Shown piece after piece: positions 33,505 through 44,338 of a stretch of 64,000 nucleotides of DNA. Under the pieces are notes generated by a model, which searched no databases, was not told the origin of the DNA, and saw only the letters and a program-made list of their open reading frames with translations. This DNA is from Datisca glomerata (lineage: Eukaryota > Streptophyta > Magnoliopsida > Cucurbitales > Datiscaceae): the NCBI GenBank assembly GCA_003255025.1, contig QANY01009329.1:880866-944865 (forward strand), given 5' to 3'. Every line of letters begins with the position of its first letter. Position 1 is the first letter of the stretch. The translations under genes and the position numbers were made by a program.

Positions 33505-34925
33505 AAATCAGAAGGCATTTCATGAATGAGCCAAACTTTTTTATCTGCTTCCAAGTTGAAAAAAGAAAATCAAAACACATTGCAAGTAGTCTTTAAAAAT
33601 ACGCCTTAACTATTTAGCATCAGTTCAACCGTGAACAATCTGAAAGATAAGAGGAAAAAACCTTATAATACAGTAAATACCTCAAACAAGATGCACTGGC
33701 TTATGACGATACCAAAATAAATAACAGCACGTCAATCACAAAATATTGATCTATAAATCAATGCAAAAAGCTAGAGCCATCAGTGTAGACATGAATCACA
33801 ATACACGATAACTTATAGTGAAAACAGATTATAGTTTAAAACAATTATCAACAAAGCAGAACTCATATAAGAATTCATGACTTAAAGTAAATGACTTTGA
33901 GAAGAAAATGAATAAGAAAGCGAATACAGAACATCAGAATACAAGCATAAAACTGATGTAAAAAATCAATACTTATAGCCATCTATAATAGAAATAAACA
34001 TCTAGATATATTAAAGTGAATGAAAATTCAGAAACATAATACATAACCACAAAAAATTACAGCAAGAAAAATCAACCTAAATCGAAAACCACTTCAAAAA
34101 TTAAGAGGTCTACAAGAATCATATAACAAACGAAGAACAAAAATTCAAGAGTTAAATCCACTCAATCCAACACTAAAATCTAGCAAAATTGGACCATTAC
34201 GATAATTTCAAATCTGAAGGCATTTCATGAATTGGCCAAGTTTTGTTGTTTTGCTTCCAACTTGAAAAGAGAAAATCAAAACACATTGCAGGTAATCTTT
34301 AAAAACGCGCCTTAACTATTTAGTATCAATTCAACCTTAAACAATCTGAAAGATAAGAGGGGAAAAACTTATAATACAATAAATACCCCAGACAAGATGC
34401 ACTGGCCATAAGCCAATGACGACACCAAAATAAATGACAGGACGTTAATCACAAAACTTTGATCTATAAATCAATGCAAAAAAAGCAAATTATAGTTTAA
34501 AACACAATGGAGGATAACTAGAGTGTAGACAGAAATCACAACGTAAGATAACTATAGTGAAAACAAATTATAGTTTAAAACAATCATCAACAAAGCAAAA
34601 CTCATATAAGAAATCACAACTTAAAGTTAATGAGTTTGAGAAGAAAATGAACACAAAACATCAGAATACAAATATAAAAATTGATATAAAAATCAGTACT
34701 TATAGCCAGCTATAACAGAAATAAACATCCAGATAAATCAAAGCGAATGACAATTTAGAAGCATAATACATAACCAAAAAAATGTAGCAAGAAAAACCAA
34801 CCTAAATCAAAATCTACTGCAAAAATTAAGAAGTTTATAAGAATCATATAACAAACGAAGAATAAAAATTCAAGAGTCAAATCCACTCAAGCCAACACTG
34901 AAATCAAGCAAAATTTGACCATTAT
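33505..34925. repeat. 705-bp tandem duplication
   Basis: The stretch from GAAGGCATTTCATGAATG at 33511 recurs from GAAGGCATTTCATGAATT at 34216, a spacing of 705 bp; shared markers include AAAACACATTGCA, AAGATGCACTGGC and CAACACTAAAATC/CAACACTGAAATC at the end. Identity is about 85-90% by eye with small indels; a short extra segment near 34490-34530 is itself partly repeated. Non-coding. Confidence 0.9.
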
Positions 34926-37079
34926 AGTAGTTTCTATCGAAGGAAATGACAATTCTTAAACAAGATACATAGCAAAGAAAATGCAGGCAGAAAAAACAAT
35001 CTAAATCACAAACAGCCAAATACAAATCACATCACAGACCATATATTTATAGCCCCAATGGTTACAAATTATTGCAAATAGAAAATGTCATTAACAAAGA
35101 ACAGAGCAAAGAAATTTCTAAGTATAATCATTCAAATGGTAGAAACGTAGAAAGCCTGGTGATTCTATAGCTCAAAGGAAATACACTAAACATTTGTAAT
35201 TTGAAGGAAACAAATAGGCAGTTCAGCGAAAAAAATCAGTGGGTTTTGTTTCTTTCTCATTTCTACTATATTATAAATTAAACAATCCTTTGTTACATAA
35301 AATTCAATTTACTTTTAGTTTCTTTCTTTTTTGTATGCAGTAAGGTGGTCTACTCCTGGGATGTTAATTTTTGAAATGCATTTATTTATTTTTCTTACTG
35401 TTTTATCCATTTTAAAAAAAAATTGAGTTGAATATTCATGCCTAATTTGACAATCTTTTAAGTAGTTAGGGTCAATATTTAACTTATTAGGAAAACCTAC
35501 AAAACATATTGAGATAACAATAATTTAAAAAGAATCCAAAGCATCTCACGAGGGAAAAAAATATAAACGAAGAGATCCCAAATTAGGAAGGATCAACCTA
35601 CCTCAGATAGAACACCTTAAACGTAAATTCCTAAAAAGAGAAGAAAAATATGAAATCAATAAGACAACATACACAATTTTCCAATATTAAAAAATTGACA
35701 AAGAAGCAAATCAACTGACGCACATAAACATTGAAGCCACACATTAAATAGTAAGGAGGAATGAAAAATTTCAGCCATCTTTAGAAACAAAATAAAAATG
35801 AATAAAAATTCCTAATCCTAAGCTTCAAGTAGTCCGTCGATAACAACCTAGATATCAAACTGTATACTCAACCAACTAAACATCGAGCTGTTCAACTACA
35901 AAAGTCACTACAAACAACCATTCAAAAAAGTCTTATCAAATTTAATACCAACTCTACACTTGGTTTAAAAGAACATAGACCATTATCTCCAAAGAAAAAT
36001 ATTGTGGTTATAGCTCATATAATCAATAGAAAAATTGAAAATTTTGTACACTCAATTTACCTCTGGCTTCAACTCACTGCGAACAACTTGGAGATAACAA
36101 ACGGTAACCACGTTCAGACTTTAGACAACAGGCAACCATAATTAAAATCTGAGGCATAGATTAAGAAACTCATGTAATGGTACTGACGAAAAAAAAGAAA
36201 GAAAGAAACTCATGTCATAGGAGATATCACTAAAATCTCTTCATAATGAAGTTCATGTAACTCCCCATTTCTGATATCCCTAAGATATCTTCATAAGGAA
36301 GTTCACTTAACTCCCCCATTCCAATATACCATGTACCCATTCTATAAGATAGTTTTGTGGGCGATTGATTCTTTTCACTGTAATGTGAATTTATCACTAC
36401 CAATAAGCAGCGAGATTAAAAACAAAACTCACCTCAAAGGAATCTTTTCATTTTGATGCTCTAATACAATCATGACATTATTGCTTGTATATACAAAGCT
36501 TTCATCTTCCCGATAATAATATTAACCGATTTATATATATAGAAAGGGGAAAAACAAAAAACACCGTATGGACTCAAATTTTTAAACTTTAACAAGATAA
36601 AATTCACCGAATAACAATAAGAACATAAAAACTTTAACAGAATAAAATCCAACCTCGTTGCCAATGACAATATTAACCGCTTTATACATACAGAGAGGGA
36701 AAAGAACAAAACACACACTGTGGACTCAAAATTTCTAAAGATTCTTCATTTTTTAGTTTTCAAAACAACACCAAAATCCTATAAACCAATGAAAATAACC
36801 TAAATATAAGAACAACCCACAAACCACATTGAATAGGGTATACACGCAATACTATCTATGACTTTCATTGAAAGCACAAAAAATCAGAACAACATAAAAA
36901 AGCATCCGAACAATATACGGAAGAAAAATTTGGAGAAGGCGGAAAAGAAAAGGTAAAGAAAACGTTAACTTGAACACAACCCAACATCAAAATTAGACTT
37001 CACTATCTCGTAAAAACACAGAGGAGACAAGAAAATAGAACAAAAGTCAAAGAAAAACAATAGAAAAACAAGACGGGAA

Positions 37080-37505
37080 ATAGAGAAATACATACCATCA
37101 ATGAACTCAAATAACAAAACAAAAATACGGAACAAAATAGACAGCAAAATAGACACATAAATTAGCCTATAATCTATTGACCCAAAATCGCAGACATTCA
37201 CACATAATCTACATTATTAGAAGACATGTATATATAGATCGATTGAGAATATCAGACAAGGCAATCATCATTACCTCCGACAGCCAAATGCAGCAACCAA
37301 CATGAAGGCACGCAACTCAGCATCTGAATACACATGACTGGCCATTTACTGAGAAGCTAAACAGTTCGATCCTCTCTCTATGCACTTTCACGATAGAATC
37401 ACCAATGTGAAAGCACATGGACTATCGCCTGATCAGATATGCAACCGTTTATTTTGACATGGAAAACACAAAAGATAAGTTGAGAAGGAAAACGACAAAC
37501 CATGT
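37080..37505 (-). repeat. Dispersed repeat, copy 2 (inverted relative to 20106-20545)
   Basis: On the minus strand this matches copy 1 from the CGTTTTCCTTCTCA block to the ATTGATG|GTATG block. The exon-like segment with CAG and GAG|GTAATG edges is preserved, as is a 24-codon frame starting MASHVYSDAELRAF. Differences include one A/G change in the flanking GCAACC and a few missense changes. Confidence 0.75.
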
Positions 37506-39960
37506 GCAATTTAGCTAGTTATATAAAAAAATTTGATCTTAGAGAAACACTCACTAGACAAAAGTATTCTTACATTTATTCCTATTCACCATAAAATACC
37601 CTTAAGATGTACACATGCTTATTAGTGACCCTTTTTATGAAGATAAATAATGTTAAAATTTCATAAAATAAAGAATAAATATAATTTAGCATTTACCTTC
37701 ATAGATGTGAATCCTTATAGATGAATTCACAAACTTATTTCAATATTTTCCAAATTAAAAACACTAATACAAGTGAAGTGAGTTACCAAGAAATGAACAT
37801 AAGTACGGATGTCTATCCATGCATATAAATTGGTAAGATTTCTATCGCAGCAAAAGAAAGAAAATTGTTGGAGTCATAAATTATATAAATGAATTTTTAT
37901 TACAGAAAAACTTTTTTGTTATTTTTCAATTGTTTCATACTCACGTGCAACGCACATACTATGAATAGAATATGTTAAAAGAGTCTTAAATGATAGAAAC
38001 TTTTGATTTCTCATTTTACTCTTTAAACTCTCTTAATATATAGTGCAAAATAGATATTTCACACCTTCTTCATTTATTTCACTTACATAATAGAATTTAT
38101 ACTTTATTCAATAATATCATTTTATAAATAGTTACTAAAATTAATATGTAAGTAGGAATGTGAATAAAATAAATTAGGTATAAAAATGATTTTAAAATAA
38201 ATGAAGTATTTTACATCTTTTTCGTTTAATTCATATACATAATGTAATTTATATTTTATCCAATACTAGTTTTTTTACAAATAATTTCTGAATTTCAGTT
38301 TTTTGTATGCTACGTAGTTATGAACGTGAATGTCCGTTAAGATGTATTAAAATGGTTTAATTGTGAAAAATTTGACTTTTTTTGCATTTTAAACTCCCTT
38401 AACATTACCATTGTCTTTGACCAAAAAATATATAGTAAAAATTAATTAAATATTTCACATCTTTTTCATTTAATTCACTTACTAATAGAACACTTATATA
38501 TTATTTAATAATATTTTTTACTAAATAGTTTTTAAAATTAAATATTTTATAATATTATGTGATTTATAAAGTGAATGTTTGTAAAAGACCAAATTTGAAA
38601 TATTTTATACAATAAACATTTATTTTCTTAGTTAATAACTAATTTTTTCGATAATATTTCGTAATATTATTATGTAATATTCAGGTCAGGAACATAATAA
38701 TTTATACAAATAATATAGAGAAAGAGATAATACATTTTCTAATAAAAGAAATTATCTCTTCAATTTTTATGAATGAAATTATCTCTTTGTTAGAAGATTT
38801 TGTGTGATATTGAGTTTTGAATGAGTTTCCTATTTCGAATGGCAAAGAAATTAGGGTTTTGAGAGGTTATACATATGATTTTATGGTTTAAAGTTCGGCG
38901 GGTCTGCTACGACAGAGCGTGAGAAGTGACTCTGCCCTAAATGGGATACCTCATTATATTGAGAGGCTGGTTAGAAGATTTTGCCCGTGCTGCAGACGGT
39001 TTCCAAACTAGTGGGTTGCATATAGTACGATCGAGAAGTAATGACTTTTGTCACGCTAGTTATAGTCTTCTTTGTGCGTGTTGATTTTATATTTGAGTGT
39101 AATGTGATTTGGGTTAGGTGTTGTTAAAAAATTTATTTTTTTATTGTTTTCTCGTCGCTTCCGTTACAACACTCTTAATTGATATAAACATTTCTTATAA
39201 ATGTGGCAAATGAATGAGATAAAATCAATTTATAGTACAATTCAATAATGTCATTCTAAATTTTACACATCTTACTTTGTGTATACTATGCACAACCATT
39301 GAAATTGATAGAATTTATATTCTTAAATTTATATACATACAAGAAATACAATAGATTTTTATTATAAACTGTATAAATAGCGTACAACCAAATCACATGA
39401 TGCGCCGTAGCAAATTATGATGATGAGTGATTGTCTATTGGTATGAATTTTTTGGTTGAAGTATGATGAATATACACTTTTTAACATTTGCTATTCCATT
39501 TCCGTTGTTGGTTTTATACTTTGTGGTAATATCCATTATATATTATTTAGTAAAATTTATAAGATCTAATTTTTTTCACAATTTTTGGTTACTTTCATCT
39601 CACCTTATAATAGTTTTTGGTTTGATTGTGCATTATTTAATTTAAAAATCTTCACATATTATTTATCTTGTCCAATTAATAGGAAATTTCCTTTTATTTT
39701 CAAATAGTTTAACCTCAAATCTGACAAAAAATATCATTTTTAAATTTGTTATTTTATTTTTATTTTTAAAGTTAATATTTTTATATAAAAAATAATATTA
39801 GTTTCAAGCTATACAAAGATTTTTAAATTACTTTACTACATGCGAATCACATGTTTTTCAGCTAGTCTCTCTAAATATCTCTTTTGCCTTTCTCTTCTCC
39901 TTATCTCTTGATTCTCTCTATTCGGCTTCTCTTTCTTATGAAGCCTACGCTGGTGACGAC
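37506..39960. other. AT-rich stretch without recognisable genes
   Basis: At 37940-37963 the plus strand has CACGTGCAACGCAC followed by ATACTATGAAT, a weak resemblance to another Helitron 3' hairpin, but the CTAG end is not exact. A GC-richer patch at 38890-39080 has no sustained frame. The rest is low-complexity AT sequence. Confidence 0.4.
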
Positions 39961-39964
39961 CAAG

Positions 39965-40135
39965 AAGTAGGGTTGTGCACAAGATGAGACAGGTTAGTAA
40001 TCTTGTCCTGTCTTGCGTGGCACGAGACACGATTTTCTTATCCCATCCCGTCTCGCAGGAAGAGAGAAAACCGTTCGGGATGGGACATTCTGCGATTCAG
40101 AACGGAATAAAACTTCGGGACAGAATGAACCCTAA
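39965..40135. repeat. GGGACGGGA-type repeat, second copy
   Basis: It contains TCCCATCCCGTCTCGCAGG, TTCGGGATGGGACATT and CTTCGGGACAGAAT, and begins TAGGGTTGTGCACAAG, close in character to 17270-17575. Likely a fragment of the same MITE-like family. Confidence 0.5.
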
Positions 40136-40335
40136 ACTCATTTTTTATTCAGTTTTAAGTTTAATTTTCTCACTGCTCTATGCAAAATAATTGTGGCTAT
40201 AACGGAACAGATGAGAACGTAAACATGGTTTCGATTGTTACAATTCTTTTCTAAAAAAAAAATTATTTTCAAGATTTTCTAAAATCGAGTTTGGTCCTCA
40301 GAAAGTTTTGTTTACTGTGTGGAGAATTTAGTTGA

Positions 40336-40677
40336 TGTTCAATGGGCGGGCATAATGCTGATATGAATTACCCATCACATTGTTATACACTATTTTAATT
40401 TCTATATTGGCCCTCTAACGGTTTAAAATTTTATGGGGCATGCATGGGTATGCCCTTATTGGTTGAAACCATTACAAGATTATTAGAGGATAAGAACAAT
40501 TGTGTCCTTTTTGGCGAAAGCTTAAGTGGTTAACAACTATTGCCATGTGCATACTATGAATGGATGAAATTATTCAATAGCCGAACCAATATAACTCTCT
40601 GTGTGTTCTTTGATTTTTTCTGTTCTACGAGTTTTCTGGCATTTAAGTTCTGCTTAGTGATTAGTTCAATCCTAACA
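40336..40677 (+). repeat. Probable 5' LTR of host copia element C
   Basis: The end is well supported: CCTAACA at 40671-40677, directly followed by a primer-binding-site-like sequence. The start is inferred from the TGTTC at 40336, giving 342 bp. No matching 3' LTR was found after the RNase H region near 49.3 kb. Confidence 0.45.
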
Positions 40678-40692
40678 GTAGTATTAGAGCTC
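40678..40692 (+). other. Primer binding site of copia element C (initiator-Met tRNA type)
   Basis: GTAGTATTAGAGCTCGG resembles TGGTATCAGAGC, the complement of the 3' end of plant initiator-Met tRNA used by most copia elements, with two or three changes. It follows the LTR end directly. Confidence 0.6.
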
Positions 40693-42284
40693 GGGTTCAT
40701 AATCTGAGATTTTAACAAAAGGAGTTTCAATTTCAACCAAAGATGTGGCTGAGTCAAGGGGGAAGGATTTGTTTAAGGATTCTTTAATCAGTAGAGATTC
40801 CTTAGAAGAATATTTAGACGAGCAGGCACAAAGCAAGCAACATAATCTGATCAAGTTCAAGTCAAGAAAGTGACCAAAAGACTTCACAGGAGTTGGACAA
40901 TTAAAACAAGGAAGGGTAAATAACAGGAAAAGACAGTTTTCAGGTAGAATTGTAAAAATGGTCGAAATATGACAGTGGTAAATACTTTTTTTACCAAATT
41001 CACGATGTGGTAAATATATTATTTACCATATTTCTATTTTTGTAATAAAAAAATATCTGGACATTTTTGCAACTTGAGCTAGGAAATGGGTTATTTTTAC
41101 AGTTCTCCCTAAAAGGAACCTAATTTGTCACAGAGTCAGAAGAAAGCGGTTCCACTAGTTTATATAAGGATTCAAGGGTTCCACAAGATTCGAGGTGGGA
41201 AAAATTGATGGAACTAGAGATTTTAGAATCTAGAGAAGAAAGGTCAAGGAATTGTGACCTCATGAAAGAGTTTTGAAAGCCTTGGAAGACCTTTCAAAAC
41301 TTCCTTATACTCTCACTGTTAACCAGAAGGTTGAAATGATGGAAACTGGCTTAGGTAATAGTACTTTGAACCTTGCTGAGAATGTACTAAGGGATTGAAA
41401 GAATAGGATACTGTTGATAAAGTCTGGAAAAAATTAGAATGCTTCTACATGAAGAAATCTTTAACAATAAGATTTCTTTTTTGAAGGAAATGCTATTTGG
41501 ATTCAAAGGACACTGCTAAAAGTCTAGAACAAAACCCATATTACTTCAAGAGAATGATCATTGTGTTGGAATTATGTCCATAAAGTATGGTGTAATAATT
41601 ATTTCTGAGTATTTAATTATTACTCAGATATTTCATATTACTGAATTTAATGAATGAATACAATTTTTTCTATTAATTAAAGTGTGTTTATAATTTACTC
41701 AAGTTCTGGAACTATTGTTAATGTAAGAAGAGTAAAGACTGAGGGAACTTCTAGACAAACTCTTCTGAAATAGTTCAGAATGTTATTCGCAGTCTTAGGA
41801 TTGACTGTGCAATCGAGTCTGATTACGACAGTTAGGTTGAACCAAATGATGCTGATCTTGCGGCATAGAAATGGAGACTCAAACGGTTGACCTATACATG
41901 TTATGGAACATGTTGAATAGACCAGTAATAATTAGTTTAGAGCAAAATCATTTATCTAGCTCTAAACCTAATTGTTTACACCTTAAGGGTATTTTTATGA
42001 TTACCTTAATCTTGAGATGAATAAGAAACTTGACCTAGTTGCTTAAGGTCTTTGATACGCCAAATGAGTGAGTTCGAATTGCTGGACAATACATCGGCTG
42101 TTGGGATCGTGATTCAACTATGTTGGAGTTACGTGATTCGTAAATATGAAATTTGTGGAAAGATTGCAAAATGCAACAATGTCACCTTATGTTTTATTGA
42201 TAGGTGTATGAATAAATAAATCTGTCCAGGTACTCGATGAAATGAATCATTGAATAAGATATAGTGAACCGTGCGAGACAATTC

Positions 42285-43860
42285 ACTGTTATGTCTTTTT
42301 TATTCACAATCAATAAAAGCGTTAGAGGGGTAAAACGATAATTTTACATGAAGGGTAACATGGTTAAATATTATGTGGACTGTGAAATAAAAAGTGTTTA
42401 TTTACACCAACAGAAAATGTAGCGCGCGTGAATCGAGAGTTGATTCAGCATCAGACCTACAGTGGATTCGTACGATGTCAGGATTAAATATGTCAGAAAT
42501 TTATGAAGGTAAATTCACCGAGTATTTCTATACTATAGCTTTATTTATGTGGGTTCATTCAGTCCCAGAAGTAGCTTATAAGGACATGAATGAGACAAAC
42601 ACCAGTTTGACCAAAAATATATTTTGGACCAAAGTATACTTCCCAAACCCATATGTGATGGGTATCGTCATGAAAGTAGTGAAGAGTAAAAAATAATGCT
42701 CAAATTAATTAATTGTTATTTTCTAATTATCGGATAATCAATAAATAAAATAAAATAATTAATTAATTGATGGAGATCAATTTAATTTATGAATTTGGAC
42801 ACAGTATTGGCTGTAGGGAGATATAAAATTTCGACAATTACAGTAAAAGGGAGGAGAATTTTGGCAATTTACAGTATAGGGGTATATGCATAAATTTCAT
42901 AATCTTTATATAAGGGATGACATTAGGGTTGCCTCTCTAAGTATGTTGACACAATCCTGATACAGTGTGTGATTACACAGAGCAAAGAAATCAGTCTCTC
43001 TCTCCCCTTCCTGTTGCCGTCGAAGTCTAGAGGAAGAAGAGAAAAATTTACTTTTTTTCTTCTGTTGTTTTGAGACATCCTATTGAAATAATTTTATGTC
43101 TTTCTTATTCACAGTAATAAAAGAGTTAGAGGAATAAAACGATAATTTTACATCATGTTCTTGTACTGATATTCACGAAGGGTAACATGGTTAAATATTT
43201 TGTGGACCGTGAAATAAAAGGTGTTTATTTGCACTAAAAGAAAATGTAGCGCGCATGAATCAAGAGTTGATTCAACATCAAACCTATAGTAGAGTCGTAC
43301 GATGTCATGATTAAATAGATCAGGAATTTATGGAGATAAATTCGTCGGGTATTTGAATCCTAAGTTTTGTTCATGTAAGTCTATTCGGTCTCAGAAATAA
43401 TTTAGAGAATAGGAATAGAAAAACGAAATAAGTTGGACCTAAATGTGTTTTGGTGTCAAATCATATTTCTCACACCTATATGTGATAAGTGATGTCCAAT
43501 TGATAAATATTGTATTGAATTAATTATTCGTTATTTTCTAATTAATAGATAATTAGTTAAATAAAATAAATAAATTACTTAAATGATAATGATCAATTAT
43601 ATTTATCAATTGGATTGATGAATTTCGATAAAACTAAAACTCTAGGAGATCGTGTGATTTTTGGCAATAATAGATAATTAGCAATTTGATTGCAAAGAGA
43701 TGAATGATGATAAGATACAATTCTTATTATCAACACACAAAAGGGAGAGAAAAAATGTTCTCATCTCACTACTGTTGCCGCCGAAATTAATCTAAAGAAG
43801 AGAATATTTGATTTTTCTTCTTCAATCGTTTTGAGAGCCCCACACAAATTCCTATCTAAA
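42285..43860 (+). repeat. Internal duplication of about 800 bp in the 5' LTR
   Basis: The LTR sequence from about 42289 (TTATGTCTTTTTTATTC) to 43091 is followed at 43093 by a second pass starting TTATGTCTTTCTTATTC that runs on to the LTR end. Markers such as TGTAGCGCGC and GAGTCGTACGATGTCA occur in both. The two passes have diverged considerably and differ in small indels, so the event is old or joined two family members. Confidence 0.8.
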
Positions 43861-44328
43861 ATTCTTCTGAGATATATTTCTGAAATTAACGGGTGGTTGT
43901 TGGTAGACTAATTCGAAAATCATTCGTGGAAGATCAAGTTCGTGATTTTGATCTTAAAGCTTGAAGAACACGAAGAACGCTCGAGTTAGTTCCACCAGTT
44001 CAGAATTTCTCTGATACAGTGTAAATCTGAAAAATCATTTTCCCTTATTCTATTCGTTTTAATATCGTATATGCATGATCAAACTAAAGTTGGTTTTAAA
44101 TTATTTAATATGATTTAATAAGTTAAATAATTTTTTTTTGATATTCCGCTCTCGAACCGTTCGTGGTTCAAATCTAATTTTTTTTTTAATTTTTAAAATC
44201 GATCGATCCGGGCATTATCGATGGTCAACAACCTGACAGATCCATTCACGAAGACTTTAAGTAGTAAAATCATTGATGGTCAGTTGAAGGAGATGGGGAT
44301 ACGAAATTGTACACGCATACTTTGGTCC

Positions 44329-44338
44329 AAGTGGGAGA
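44329..44338 (+). other. Polypurine tract of the nested copia element
   Basis: AAGTGGGAGA lies directly before the 3' LTR start TGTTGG (44340), following the pol C-terminus, as expected for plus-strand priming in copia elements. Confidence 0.85.

Larger units (their letters stand above)
32217..37505 (-). mobile_element. Helitron-like segment, 3' end recognised, 5' end not found
   Basis: At 32217-32250 the minus strand ends with a GC-rich palindrome TGGCACGTGCACGTGCCA, then CGC and CTAG, followed by T: the layout of a Helitron 3' terminus (hairpin a few bases before CTRR, insertion at A/T). The interior is AT-rich with no helicase/Rep frame readable, so it is non-autonomous. It contains a 705-bp tandem duplication and, at its far end, a copy of the repeat at 20106-20545, inverted. 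The limit at 37505 is simply where that homology stops. Confidence 0.5.

Noticed and set aside
37940..37965. Second Helitron 3' end
   Set aside because: The hairpin is short and the CTAG end is not exact (ACTATGA), so it was left as a passing resemblance.
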